NCBI GenBank assembly: GCA_001766655.1
Contig: MJCC01000014.1
Span: forward strand, 339,178 to 402,213
DNA: 63,036 nucleotides
Direction of reading: 5' to 3'
Source: Phytomonas francai
Taxonomy: Eukaryota; Euglenozoa; Kinetoplastea; Trypanosomatida; Trypanosomatidae
Shown here: in pieces, positions 18,982 to 28,850 of the stretch
How the letters are laid out: each line of letters starts with the position of its first letter
Numbering within the stretch: position 1 is the first letter of the stretch
Notes under the pieces: generated by a model
What the model was told of the DNA's origin: nothing
Databases searched by the model: none
Seen by the model: the letters and a program-made list of their open reading frames with translations, nothing else
Program-made: the position numbers and the translations under genes

Positions 18982-20721
18982 AGCCTCACCGTTCTCAAAG
19001 TACTCCTCCCGCGTCGTGAGCATGGATCTAAAGGTTGAGAGCTGTGAAAGAAAGGCCGCACCCAACCACGGTGCGTAGGCCCTCTCGGCAGGGGCCACCA
19101 CGCGAATTTTCCCCCCGCGCGGGACCCCCCGCAGCGCGTCGGACAAAAACCGCCGCGCGAACCCCCCGAAAAGGCTCGACCCCCCCGTCAGAACGACATT
19201 TTCGAGCAGCCCCGCACGAAAATCGACCTCGGCGAGGGCGACCGTGGAGAGGACCATCTCGACCACCCCGCGGGCCTCTCCACAGCCCAGCAGGGAGGGA
19301 TTGAAGAGCCCCTCCGCCGCGAGGACGGCCTCGACGCCAACCCGCACCTCCCCCCCGTCGGGGAGCCTAAAGGACTGCACAAAAGGCTCATCTACCGATC
19401 CTTTCCCCCCCTTTTCGCCGGAATGGTTCTTCTCGAGCCGTTGATGCTGCTCGTGAGGATAGGCAAGGGCGTGGTCGAGGGGATGGAGGCCGCCTGCCCC
19501 CCCGGAGGCCCCCCCCCCACCCGCCAGGATTGAATTATTCGCGTTGGGGTGGGTACTATTCATGCTATCATTAGGAGCATTATATGAAAGCGTATTATTA
19601 TACAGCGCGTGGATGGGGGCGGACTCCGCGACCTGGCAGCAGGCCTCCTTAATCTCGCGCGTAATCTCGCGCGCAACGCTCCCGCCGTACGCCAACGACC
19701 CCATCGAATTGAACGCCGATGTGGAGGAGGAAAATCCGGAAGAGGTCGGAGGATAGCTGCCGTAAATTCGCATTAATTGCTGTAAATACGCAGTAATCGC
19801 ACCGCCGACGGCGCCCTCGTCCTCTCTCTGCATAATTGGCGTTAACGCGAAGCCTTTGACGGCCGCGGCGGTGCTCACAACGCCCTCGCCGACGTCCAAC
19901 ACCACCCCGGTGAGCTCGCCCGTACTATATAAGGAAAGGAGAGGCGAAACGCCGCAAAACACGCCATTAATTGAGCTCCGCAACCCCTCCTCCCCGTCAT
20001 AATCGGAGAATAATGGAAAAATGGCCGAGTTGGCAGCCCCCGCGCGGCCTTCTTCCCCGTCCTGGAAGCCGCCGGATTCAAAAAAGGCCTCAACGAGGCG
20101 CTGGCGCTGGAGGCGGGACGAAAAGGGATGCTCGATGAGCGCGACGACGGACGGAGCGGCATTTCGAACCCGACCGGAATCGAAATTCGAAGTAGAAAGA
20201 AGCCCCCTTTCCGCAGAGGCGTACGCATTCCTCACCACAATTGCCTCTGCCACGTCCTCCTCCCCCTCTCCACGATGCGATGGCGACAGCGAGGCATCGT
20301 TCGTGCCCTCCTTAGGCCTTTCCTTTTCTTTTCCGGGATTCCTTTCGTCCTCCTCCTCGCGGGAGGTGGGGTAGTGGGAGATGGCATGTGCGCTCTGTCG
20401 GAGAAGCTCCCGCGCGGCCTCCCAGTCCACGATGCGCCCATGATGGACTGGGTAGGAAAGTCGCAGGAGTCCTCGATTTCCTCCCAACGATATCTGCCGT
20501 CCGAATAATCGAAAATTCGGGGTTTCATGGAGTGGATTCGCGATAAATGCAGAGGACCCGACTTCGCGTTGGGGTTCACGACGACTATCGTAGAAGAGCG
20601 GGCGATATTTGAGGGTCCCGGCGAGGGCCGGGATGAACTGCGGGGAGGAGGCTGAGCTGAGACCGATCTTCATCGTATGAGAGCCCACATCAAGGATGGC
20701 GGTATCGGCGGACTGCATCAT
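18955..20721 (-). CDS. Divergent actin-related protein with long insertions
   Basis: The 588-residue protein has the actin fold's nucleotide loops: LDVGSHTMKIGLSS (phosphate 1), VVLDVGEGVVSTAAAVKGF (phosphate 2) and VVLTGGSSLFGGFARRF (adenosine). YPVHHGRIVDWEAARELL matches the actin Y-P-x-x-H-G-x-x-x-W motif, and PWLGAAFLSQLSTFRSMLTT matches the C-terminal W-x-G-G-S-x-L motif. Actin is about 375 residues; the excess comes from low-complexity insertions (a Glu/Lys loop near 130-150, a Ser-rich loop near 330-345 and an Asn/Gly-rich loop near 375-410). It could be a cytoskeletal ARP (centractin/Arp1 type) or a nuclear ARP; insertions blur the subfamily. I start at the tandem ATGs at 20721/20718; the longer frame adds hydrophobic residues from AT-rich leader DNA. 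Confidence 0.8.
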   Translation of the reverse strand: MMQSADTAILDVGSHTMKIGLSSASSPQFIPALAGTLKYRPLFYDSRREPQREVGSSAFIANPLHETPNFRLFGRQISLGGNRGLLRLSYPVHHGRIVDWEAARELLRQSAHAISHYPTSREEEDERNPGKEKERPKEGTNDASLSPSHRGEGEEDVAEAIVVRNAYASAERGLLSTSNFDSGRVRNAAPSVVALIEHPFSSRLQRQRLVEAFFESGGFQDGEEGRAGAANSAIFPLFSDYDGEEGLRSSINGVFCGVSPLLSLYSTGELTGVVLDVGEGVVSTAAAVKGFALTPIMQREDEGAVGGAITAYLQQLMRIYGSYPPTSSGFSSSTSAFNSMGSLAYGGSVAREITREIKEACCQVAESAPIHALYNNTLSYNAPNDSMNSTHPNANNSILAGGGGASGGAGGLHPLDHALAYPHEQHQRLEKNHSGEKGGKGSVDEPFVQSFRLPDGGEVRVGVEAVLAAEGLFNPSLLGCGEARGVVEMVLSTVALAEVDFRAGLLENVVLTGGSSLFGGFARRFLSDALRGVPRGGKIRVVAPAERAYAPWLGAAFLSQLSTFRSMLTTREEYFENGEAILQSRLFT

Positions 20722-21696
20722 ATATCTATTTCTATATGGTTTTAAAAATTCTTTGTTATTTTTTTTTTTTCGCAATCTCCTTCCTTTTAATATCATTAAA
20801 GCGGATGAAAATGCCAAAAATAGCGATAATATTACGGTGGAATAAATAGTAGTAAGAATTCGGAATAGATGTATGTAGGTCAACATCTCATTACTCTTCT
20901 CACATCTATATAATCGCCTTAATAAAAATTAAGGTAATGATAATACTAAGAACGATTTAAGGTATGGAAGGAAATCATTGCAGGGTTGCTTGGATATCTT
21001 ACAAAAGCATAGGGTTATAAAATTTGATAGTAACGATAATATAAAAAGTAATGGGCAACTTTTATATCTGAAAGTGGAGGTAGTAACAACAATAAGAATT
21101 AAAATATGTGTGCATAGGAAAAGTAAAAATATGGCATTATTTAGTGAAAGCGATTATATTTTCCATATTAGCGCCACACAATCTATTTAGTTATTATTCG
21201 AAGGAAGAAAGAGATAACTATTTTATTATCTTTAAGTATTAAAATCTCAGGGGAAAATTTAGATTCAGGTTCATTGAACAAAAAATCAACAAAAAAGTTT
21301 AACATCATTAATATTCATGCGCAATTATCACTCTCCCCTTTTTAAAGGGGAAACATACAATCCAACAGAAATAGACCACTTTAATATGATTCACAAGATA
21401 AAAAAACTAGCAAACGAAATAACCAATATACAAGTGTCGAAAGATAAGCAAATGAAAAGGCATCCATTTGAAAAATGGTTTGAAATAAATATATTAAATG
21501 CCCTTTGCAAAAAGTAACAACTAAACTAGAAGTGAATAATGTAGCAAATTTACCTCCCCCCCCCCNCCCCCCCCCTCCTCCTCCTCCTCCTCCGCCTCTC
21601 GCTCCTGATACAACAACAAGAAAAATAAATAAATAAATACTCCCCTCCTGTTTTTCACCTTTTTATTTCCGTCTATTATTCTTTATTCTTTTTAAT
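20722..21696. other. AT-rich intergenic spacer with poly-C and CTC repeats
   Basis: About 975 bp between AMPK gamma and the actin-related gene. A coding-strand A-run of about 12 lies near 20760-20773, upstream of the actin-related ATG. A poly-C tract with one N (21566) is followed by a CTC microsatellite at about 21575-21592. A plus-strand ATG ORF of 66 codons (21317-21517) looks random and AT-driven. Confidence 0.65.
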
Positions 21697-23637
21697 CTAT
21701 ACGTGGCCAGATACTAAGAAAAAGACGATTTCACTCACGCCGAGTTGTCCTTTCAAGACCCCTGTAACAGGGTCTACCATAAAAAGTACCTTCACCCGCC
21801 GACGGACAAAATGCGTGAAAATCTCCCGTACGGTGTCGTTTTCATGGAAAACAAAAACCCTTTCGGAATTTTTGCCACTAATCGCCTCTTGTACGGTCAT
21901 GTTAATATCATATACACCATGATTCTCCATCCGTAAAAGATCACTACAACTGATTACTTCGATAATAATCTGCGCAGAATCGCAGACGGCAATGCTTTCA
22001 ATATCGTACTTCAACATGAGCAAGAGTGCGTCTCGGAGGGTCTGTTCCATGGTCACGTAAACCGCCCTTCGATGGAGCGCCGCGATCCTTTCTGGCAATT
22101 TTTTAAACGGTATATCAAATATCGAGTCAAAAATCCCTGCAGAAGGCTCAAACGAGGCCCCACAGGATTTCGTTGTTTCCAGAATCGCGCTAATATTCAC
22201 CGGAAGCGTGGGCTCATCGAAAACATCGTACAATTTGAGCAAATTCCCCACTTCATGGCCCCTCTCCTGTAAAGGCGTCGGCGCGTGCGCGTTCTCCGTA
22301 CTCCCACTCGCCCCTCTACCAACCAGGCTATTGATATAGTTCGTACTACTATTCCCAGCATTGGTGATATCACTATTATTATTCTGAGGATTCTCGGCCC
22401 TCTCATTGACGTTAAACTCCACGGCATCCTCATTCGCATACTCAAGGGTTGAATCGCTGGGAGGGCTCCACAGCCCCTCTGAGGCCTTTTCGAGGTTGAA
22501 GAACAACACGCCGATGTAGGCGACAATCTGCTCGACATCCAACACCGCCACCACCCTTGATGACGATGATAATGACGAAGGTAAACATTCTTCTTTTTCG
22601 ATAGCGATACTCGTCCTACTACTGTTATTAGTATTACGATTCATAGTGCTGTCTCCGCGTTTTCCCGCCAAGACGACAATCTGGCGGGTTTTATTTTTTC
22701 GCATCCTTTCCAGGCATTCCGCGAGGGAGGTCCCGGTCTCACAGGTGGTCATCCTCCGCGTGGGCAGCGGATCCCCCGCGAACGACGAAAGCGATGACGA
22801 CGAGAACATTCCATGCGAGCGGGGCAGCCAGGATGGCATTTTTTGACCTTCACGCCTGTCAAAACCCCTGAATCCGCCCCCTGTCGTATCCTTGCCCGTC
22901 CCCTCAATCGTTGTCGTAACCGTCGCATCATCCTTGTTACTCCGGTGGGTTAGATTGACGTTGGCGCGAAGAAACTGCTCAATCTCATCCCGCACCGCGA
23001 GCCAGCGCGCAATCGTCCACGAGGAGAACTCCATCTCCTCCTCCCCCTCTTCCTCTTTCCCGCCCCTATTCTCCCTTCCCTTTTCTACCTCTCCCCTTCC
23101 CTCCGCGCGGAGCTCCGAGTACAGCAGGGCGGTGATGTAGTCCGTCGAGTTGAGCATGCCAACGATCCTTCGCGAGATCGGGTCCCAGAGCACGCAGCTC
23201 GGCAGCCGCGTCTCCTGCGCGGCGATGAAGGCGATGGAGAGGGTGGAGCGCACGTCGACGAGGACGACTTGGGTGGAGATGCTCAACATATCATAGCAGA
23301 CGTGCCGCGCCAGGACGCACGCGATCGGGCCGTCGCACTCGACCAGGGGGGTGTCGTACGAGGTCGCGGACCGCTGCCACTCCCCCGCGGAGGACGGCCG
23401 CCCGTGCGCCCGCTCCCTGTTCCCGCCGCGATGGCTGTTCTCCCACTCGCGGTTGCTGTTGCGGCAGTTCGGGTTGCTCCTGCTCCACCCCCGAGGCCCC
23501 TTGTCACAGCCGGGGTGGCTGCTGAGGGGGCTCGGGCTCTGACTTCGCGCGTTCCGGGAGGGGGGCGGGGGGGGGGGCCGGCGCGCGGCGGGGTTGGAGC
23601 AGGCCGAGAGGTAAAGGTGCTCGACCCTGCCCGCCAT
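21697..23637 (-). CDS. AMPK gamma / SNF4-like protein with four CBS repeats
   Basis: The protein is 646 residues. After a Pro/Ser/Arg-rich disordered N-terminus (1-95) come four CBS-type repeats: about 115-175 (CYDMLSISTQVVLVDVRSTL through GMLNSTDYITALLYS), about 285-395 with a long Ser/Asn insert (ETGTSLAECLERMRKNKTRQ through LDVEQIVAYIG), about 525-570 (TLRDALLLMLKYDIESIAV) and about 580-640 (NDTVREIFTHFVRRRVKVLF). The first repeat closely follows the gamma-subunit pattern with L-x-D-V-R/S and G-M-L-x-x-x-D-Y/F-I. AMPK gamma binds adenine nucleotides and regulates the kinase heterotrimer. Family members are about 330 residues; the excess is linker. The ATG at 23637 is first in frame. Confidence 0.82.
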   Translation of the reverse strand: MAGRVEHLYLSACSNPAARRPPPPPPSRNARSQSPSPLSSHPGCDKGPRGWSRSNPNCRNSNREWENSHRGGNRERAHGRPSSAGEWQRSATSYDTPLVECDGPIACVLARHVCYDMLSISTQVVLVDVRSTLSIAFIAAQETRLPSCVLWDPISRRIVGMLNSTDYITALLYSELRAEGRGEVEKGRENRGGKEEEGEEEMEFSSWTIARWLAVRDEIEQFLRANVNLTHRSNKDDATVTTTIEGTGKDTTGGGFRGFDRREGQKMPSWLPRSHGMFSSSSLSSFAGDPLPTRRMTTCETGTSLAECLERMRKNKTRQIVVLAGKRGDSTMNRNTNNSSRTSIAIEKEECLPSSLSSSSRVVAVLDVEQIVAYIGVLFFNLEKASEGLWSPPSDSTLEYANEDAVEFNVNERAENPQNNNSDITNAGNSSTNYINSLVGRGASGSTENAHAPTPLQERGHEVGNLLKLYDVFDEPTLPVNISAILETTKSCGASFEPSAGIFDSIFDIPFKKLPERIAALHRRAVYVTMEQTLRDALLLMLKYDIESIAVCDSAQIIIEVISCSDLLRMENHGVYDINMTVQEAISGKNSERVFVFHENDTVREIFTHFVRRRVKVLFMVDPVTGVLKGQLGVSEIVFFLVSGHV

Positions 23638-24376
23638 CGTCTGCGCTCACGTCGTCGCTGTCGCACTGCTGGGTTCGTCCGTTAGTGGTCTATAGGTTAT
23701 TCTGCGCGTGTAACGGAAATCTTTTAGTTTTTTTTTTTTTAAATATAGATATATTTGTGAAACACCTTTCGGTTTCACCGGATAAACCTATTTCCATATA
23801 TAAAGGCCAGACAAAATGAAAGAAGGGGGGGGGGTATGTGTGTGTATGTGGGTGGATGGGTGGGGGGTATGTTCAGGAACAGTACCCCTATTCCTGTGCA
23901 TTCTCATTCATTTTGTTGCAATAGGAAGGCTTGTTTTTAGTTTCCCGTAAAGTCGTATAGATGCATATAAATAGATAAATATAGTTCCCATTAAGAAAAA
24001 GCTTTTAGAGGGAAGTGAGAAAAGGATGTGGTATCAAGGAACAACGTAGCTGCCGCTATAAGAGCTTTTTCTTTCCCTTTGTTCATCTTCCCTCTTTGCT
24101 ATTGCTATTATGCTTTGCTTAAAGGGTAATAATTTAAATAAAATTGGAGTATGAGAAGCAAATAAATCAATGCTTCCAACACTAATAGTTTTTTTTTTTT
24201 CCTGTAACGATTTAATCACTGAGGCTACGCGATAGGGCATTGAAATTAGGGGAGGGGTCGCGTAGCCTGCGCGTAAATTCGAAACGACAAGTAAAGAGAA
24301 AAATATTGAAAAACAAGAAGGATTTCGCGACAAAAGCACGGTTCTTTGCCTCCTTTTTGCCTTTTCCGTTTCCATC
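23638..24376. other. Intergenic spacer
   Basis: Spacer between PA28 and AMPK gamma. It holds a coding-strand A-run near 23728-23740, about 95 bp upstream of the AMPK gamma ATG, a G- and GT-rich stretch near 23826-23870 and a T-run near 24190. No gene seen. Confidence 0.6.
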
Positions 24377-25111
24377 TCAGCTCATCATATCCGTTTTCGT
24401 GCGAGGTTGAATGAGCTTCTTCGAATTCAACACGTAGGTATTGACAAAGGCCTGGAACTTCGTCTCGAGGTGGCGCAGCGTGAGCTCGAGCTTGGTCAAG
24501 GTGTCGCAGTCGAGCTGCTTCAACTCCAACAGGAGCGAGGGCGCCTTGGACCCGGCCTCGCCGTTTTGGGCCGTCTCCTCGCCCGCCTGCGGGGGTTCCT
24601 CGTCGCCCTTTTTCTGCTCGCCGCGGGGCTTGGGCAGGAGCTTCTCCTCGATCGCGGCGCGCGCGGCGAGGTAGTCCTTGGCGGCGAACATGCCGAGCAG
24701 GCCGTGCAGCCCCTCCTTCTCGCCGCCGCCGCCGCCGGCGAGGGTGTTCTGCAGCTGCGCGAGCCGCCGCAGGACGGCCTCCTGCACGGCCACGCCGAGG
24801 TTGTCCTCCTCCTTGAGGGCGGGCACGCGGAGCTCGACGACGGCGCGGACGTCCTCGGCGGCGAGCCACGCCCCGCGCGCGAGGCCCTCAAAGGCCCGCA
24901 GGGACGCCAACACGCGCGCGGGGGGGGCCGCGTCCGCGGGCGCAGGGGGGGCCGCGGCGGCGACGGCCGCGAGGAGCTCGGCGACGGCCCCGCGGAGCTC
25001 GGCGGCGGCCGCGAGGGTCGGGCCGGCCCAGCCCTCGACGACCGCGAAGGCCTGCGACTCCGGGAAGGCCGCGCGCAGGGCGCTCACGAGGTCCGCCCGC
25101 TTCGAGGTCAT
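24377..25111 (-). CDS. PSME3: PA28/11S proteasome activator subunit
   Basis: The protein is 244 residues, matching the 240-260 of PA28/REG subunits. The diagnostic activation-loop region is visible: VVELRVPALKEEDNLGVAVQ, equivalent to the family pattern I-P-x-I-E-x-G-x-N-F-G-V-x-I-Q-E. It follows an N-terminal helix (residues 5-50) and a linker of Ala/Pro. An acidic/Gln-rich insert separates it from the C-terminal helices (LELKQLDCDTLTKLELTLRH, FQAFVNTYVLNSKKL). PA28 forms heptameric rings that open the 20S proteasome gate without ATP. The longer reading from 25213 adds leader sequence; the ATG at 25111 (MTSKRADLV) gives the expected length. A single subunit is most compatible with the gamma type. 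Confidence 0.82.
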   Translation of the reverse strand: MTSKRADLVSALRAAFPESQAFAVVEGWAGPTLAAAAELRGAVAELLAAVAAAAPPAPADAAPPARVLASLRAFEGLARGAWLAAEDVRAVVELRVPALKEEDNLGVAVQEAVLRRLAQLQNTLAGGGGGEKEGLHGLLGMFAAKDYLAARAAIEEKLLPKPRGEQKKGDEEPPQAGEETAQNGEAGSKAPSLLLELKQLDCDTLTKLELTLRHLETKFQAFVNTYVLNSKKLIQPRTKTDMMS

Positions 25112-25457
25112 GAAGAGGGGGGGGGGGTCCGGCGAAGGCGAGGTGAGACAACGGGTCTGATAAGAAAGCTTGCGTGTGGATCGATCTTCTCCCCAAATAA
25201 ACAACACCAACAAGAAAAGAGAGAACCATTATCCTCACCATAAAGGGTTACACGGGAAAAAGGATCCGATGAAAATGCAAAACATCGCACCTTTCCCAGG
25301 GCCCTTACGGGCGCGAATCGAGTTTAGCGCGAAGCGATTTTTATACGCACGCGGTTAATAGGACAAGGGGGAGTTAAACACAAGGAGAGTGAAAACAGGA
25401 CGTACACAAACAGTTTTTTTTTTTTTGCTTCCTGTTGCAATACTGATAATGGGACGA
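25112..25457. other. Intergenic spacer
   Basis: Spacer between the FHA gene and PA28, with a T-run at about 25415-25427 near the FHA gene's 3' end. No gene seen. Confidence 0.6.
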
Positions 25458-28169
25458 TTAAATCCTTTTCTTCTTGCGCTTTCGGCGCCGGCTGGTTTCC
25501 GTTTCGTCTATCCAAAACAACTCCTCTTCGTTTTCCGACGTACAAACCTCTGCGTTGGACACGATTAACTTCTCAGATGGATTTCTCTCGTTATCCAAAA
25601 TATTATCTGACGGGTTTAACCGTTTTTTGAGATTCTTAGGGAGATCTTTTTGTTTGCGGTTTTTCCTCAAATCTTGTGGAGCAGCGGTCTCCTTCAGCCT
25701 TCCAGAAGACGAAGGGAGAGCGGAGGAGGGCGTCTTTTCGGACTTCTTTTTCTTTATTTTCTCTTCTTTTTCTTCGATAGCCTCTTCTTCGTAATAATAA
25801 ATATATTGCACGGTATAATCCTCACCCTCGCCGTTGGCTCCTCCATTCCGTGCGCGGAGTATTTCTCGACAGGAGGACGCCTCGCGTGTCGTCCTCTCTG
25901 GGCTTCGACTACGCTCCGTGAAGATGAAAACCGGCAGCACCGCAGGCCGGATCAAAATCCGTGGAATCCCGCTCGGGAGCAGACCATCCGACGAAGAATT
26001 GGTATAATCAATCGAAGAGGAGGAAGGAAATGAAGAGGACACATTACTCCGCCACACAGCGAGAGGAGAACACCCATTAGGATTACCTTTATCGTAAGAA
26101 TCGTTATTTTGATTATCTTCATCGTCTTCGTCAAGGTGAGGGTCCGCGGCGGTGGTATTTCTTTTAGATCGGGAAAGCAGCACCGTTGGTTCTGCTGCTG
26201 CTGCTGCTGCCGCAGGAGCCCCCTTGTTGAGAGGGCTCAGCAACCGTAGCTTTTCTGTATAATCTTCATTTTTTCTATCTGTCTTCTCCTCTTTTTGCTC
26301 GCCACGGAGCTGATTGAGAAGCTTTTTAATCGGGCTCATCGAGGACTCTTTCTCCTCCTCCTTTTCATTTATTTCCGTTACCGGAAAATCCTCACGTCGT
26401 CGTCGCGGCTTTGCCTGCAGTACGAGCCGCCCTCGTAAAGGCGAGGGCACGATTCCTTCCGCTTCTTCTTCTTCCATACCATCATCATCATCATCATCAC
26501 TAGTAAAAGTGTTTGACGACACTTCGGCGGATTCCCCCTCAACGGAAGTTTTAAAGCCCCCTCCCGATACCTCTTTCTCCTTTCTAATACGACAAGGGTA
26601 AGAATCACTCGGCAACGCCTCCTCAGAGAGAATACTAAGAATGGAGACGCCATGAAGCTCATTTTCCTGCGTTGTAGCCTCGCTCAGAGACTTTTCGGAG
26701 CTGTTTCTGTTCTTTTCTCCATCTTGTAGGGCTAAGCTTCTTCGCTGCCGCTGGAGCCAACGAGAAAAGTAGGACTGAATGCGAGGGCTGATCGCAAAAA
26801 CGTCATTCGCGCTATAATTGCCCGTTATCGTTGAGAACCTCCTTGCTAAGGTGCGAATTCGAGAAAGACTCCACCGCGGCGAGCCCCCACCCCCCTCTCG
26901 CGAAATGCCAGCCGCAAAGGCGAAGCAATCTAAAGTATCGAAATCCCTTTTCGTGTGATTTGCCAGCAAAGTCGATAAAGCACACTGTTGAAGCGCAAAT
27001 AAACGATCATTGCTTTCGAAACTCATTTCTAAATCTTCCTCCATCATCAGCCGCTTTAGGGGTGGGGGTTTGACGGATTCTTGAGGATCCTCGATATCCA
27101 CCGATTTTTTCTCCTCTTCTGGTTCGTTTTTTTTACAATGTTGACGTAAAATACCCCCATCCCTGTCAAAGGCGCACTCCAGGAAGGAAATAATATCCCC
27201 TGAGGCAAGGGCAACGCTCCGGCCTGCCAGTACAGCCAGCGTATTCACGAAAACTGGATTACTCCCGTAATTAATCAAAAGATAATACGCACCTTTAAAG
27301 GATCTTACGCATCTGTCATACTCCTTTCGCGCGAGGGAAAGCTTCTCCTCGTTTAAAGACCCTTCCTTGGGTGGAGAGGGCTCCGACGATGCAGCCTCAT
27401 CCTCTACGACGATGTAAACCCTTCCTCCCTTTTCCGCTTCTTTTTCGCCTTCGCCCGATTTCGGTTCCTCGTCGCGGATGGAGGGAAAGTGTTGAATAAA
27501 ATACGCGTGCATATCCGCACAGGTGATAAAAATAATACGGGCCTGCATTCGGCTAATGCAGGGATGACGTAGGCGATAATAAAGCGACGACGAGGACGAG
27601 AGCTGCGAATGCCTGCCGAGGATCACGTGCGCGATGTGTCCCATCCACTGCTCCGCACTCAACTCGTCGTTGCGTAAGAATAACTTTTCATTTTTTTTAG
27701 ACGGGGGAAGATGATTATTGGCATTCGCATCGTTTTCACCCCGGCGCCAGGCATATGTGCGTTCGAAGAAATTCGCTCGTGCGCCCCTAACTCGATGTTT
27801 CGACGACGAGGAGGCGTTCGAGCGCGAACGGGGAGCCTCGCCGCCCCCATTTCGGGGGTTTACTAATATGCTCGTATGACTATTGCCGTTAGTTTCGCAC
27901 ATATGATCAAGCTGTGGAAGGTCCATCGTCGGGCTCCAGGCTCGCGTGTAAAAAGGCGCGAAAACGGCTGGCTGGGGACTTTGTGGAAGCATTACATCCG
28001 CATTATGCACGCAGCTGTTGACTATTTGGAGCTGAAAACATTTCGATAATGCATCATTTCCCAAAAGGCTCTTCACATCGCTGATAACTTCCTCCGCTGC
28101 GTGCATTTGAGCAGCTCTTTGGTGTTTTCTAGACAGCGGTCGGCCGCGACCTCGACGAAGGTTCTTCAT
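25458..28169 (-). CDS. FHA-domain protein with long disordered tail
   Basis: The protein is 903 residues from the ATG at 28169 (MKNLRRGRGRPLSRKHQ). It opens with a basic, AT-hook-like GRGRP. An FHA domain is recognisable: HVILGRHS (about 181-188), HPCISRMQARIIF (about 202-214) and, after about 85 residues of charged insert, YYLLINYGSNPVFVN and LASGDIISFLE (about 296-331). This is the G-R, S-R-x-H/Q-A, N-G/Y-x-N-x-x-x-V-N and G-D order. FHA domains bind phosphothreonine. The rest is low complexity with Asp and Ala runs, ending in a basic cluster (SRRRKRKKKRI) suggesting nuclear localisation. Microspherule-type and DNA-repair FHA proteins are possible relatives; I could not decide. Confidence 0.65.
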   Translation of the reverse strand: MKNLRRGRGRPLSRKHQRAAQMHAAEEVISDVKSLLGNDALSKCFQLQIVNSCVHNADVMLPQSPQPAVFAPFYTRAWSPTMDLPQLDHMCETNGNSHTSILVNPRNGGGEAPRSRSNASSSSKHRVRGARANFFERTYAWRRGENDANANNHLPPSKKNEKLFLRNDELSAEQWMGHIAHVILGRHSQLSSSSSLYYRLRHPCISRMQARIIFITCADMHAYFIQHFPSIRDEEPKSGEGEKEAEKGGRVYIVVEDEAASSEPSPPKEGSLNEEKLSLARKEYDRCVRSFKGAYYLLINYGSNPVFVNTLAVLAGRSVALASGDIISFLECAFDRDGGILRQHCKKNEPEEEKKSVDIEDPQESVKPPPLKRLMMEEDLEMSFESNDRLFALQQCALSTLLANHTKRDFDTLDCFAFAAGISREGGGGSPRWSLSRIRTLARRFSTITGNYSANDVFAISPRIQSYFSRWLQRQRRSLALQDGEKNRNSSEKSLSEATTQENELHGVSILSILSEEALPSDSYPCRIRKEKEVSGGGFKTSVEGESAEVSSNTFTSDDDDDDGMEEEEAEGIVPSPLRGRLVLQAKPRRRREDFPVTEINEKEEEKESSMSPIKKLLNQLRGEQKEEKTDRKNEDYTEKLRLLSPLNKGAPAAAAAAAEPTVLLSRSKRNTTAADPHLDEDDEDNQNNDSYDKGNPNGCSPLAVWRSNVSSSFPSSSSIDYTNSSSDGLLPSGIPRILIRPAVLPVFIFTERSRSPERTTREASSCREILRARNGGANGEGEDYTVQYIYYYEEEAIEEKEEKIKKKKSEKTPSSALPSSSGRLKETAAPQDLRKNRKQKDLPKNLKKRLNPSDNILDNERNPSEKLIVSNAEVCTSENEEELFWIDETETSRRRKRKKKRI

Positions 28170-28850
28170 TCTTTGTATATCAATATAAAAATCTAGAGTG
28201 TACACTAAGTAATAATAGTAATAATAATAACACACAGAAAACAAAAAAAACGATAAAGGCTATGGGGGATTAAAAATAACTGTCTATGAAATGCTTGCTT
28301 ATGCAGTGTTACCTTTTAAAATAACTTATAGTAATCATAATAAGAGAAATATCATACAGTGGGATATTTCTAATGATGAATGTATATGTATCTATCTATG
28401 TATATGCGAAAAGAAGTAAGGAATCTGCTGACGACCCCACGCACACGTATGAGTGCACTTTAAAGGATAAGGGAGAGGAGCTATTAAGTGTTTGGTTACC
28501 ACCTCTTTTTTGGCCTGTTAAACTCTTCTATAAGAAAATGAACGAGGAGAATCTACATCAAATCTATACCACCCCAAAGGGAAGAGAAGTTTATCCATAA
28601 GGAAGATAACGCTAATGTATCTATTAAGATTGTCATTTCAATTATTTGCACCAGTCGTAAGTAACTTTTCACGCATTGTTATTTTCCCCCTTTTTTAGCA
28701 CCCCGTATTCTCCCTCCCTCAGCATTTTTCGATAGTTGTTCCATTTTTTTTTTCAAATATAATAAACGAATTGAGGTTTAATCTCGTCTTTTCTACTAAA
28801 GACCAATAGGGGGAAAAAAAATAAGAAAACGGAAGCAACATCAACTCCTG
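28170..28850. other. AT-rich intergenic spacer
   Basis: About 680 bp between the SET gene and the FHA gene. A plus-strand ATG ORF of 75 codons (28373-28600) is present but unsupported. T- and A-runs lie near 28745 and 28812. Confidence 0.6.

Noticed and set aside
21317..21517. 66-codon plus-strand ATG ORF
   Set aside because: AT-driven composition, no recognisable motif and wrong strand relative to every other gene.
28373..28600. 75-codon plus-strand ATG ORF
   Set aside because: No motif and no neighbour support; length is within chance expectation for an AT-rich spacer.
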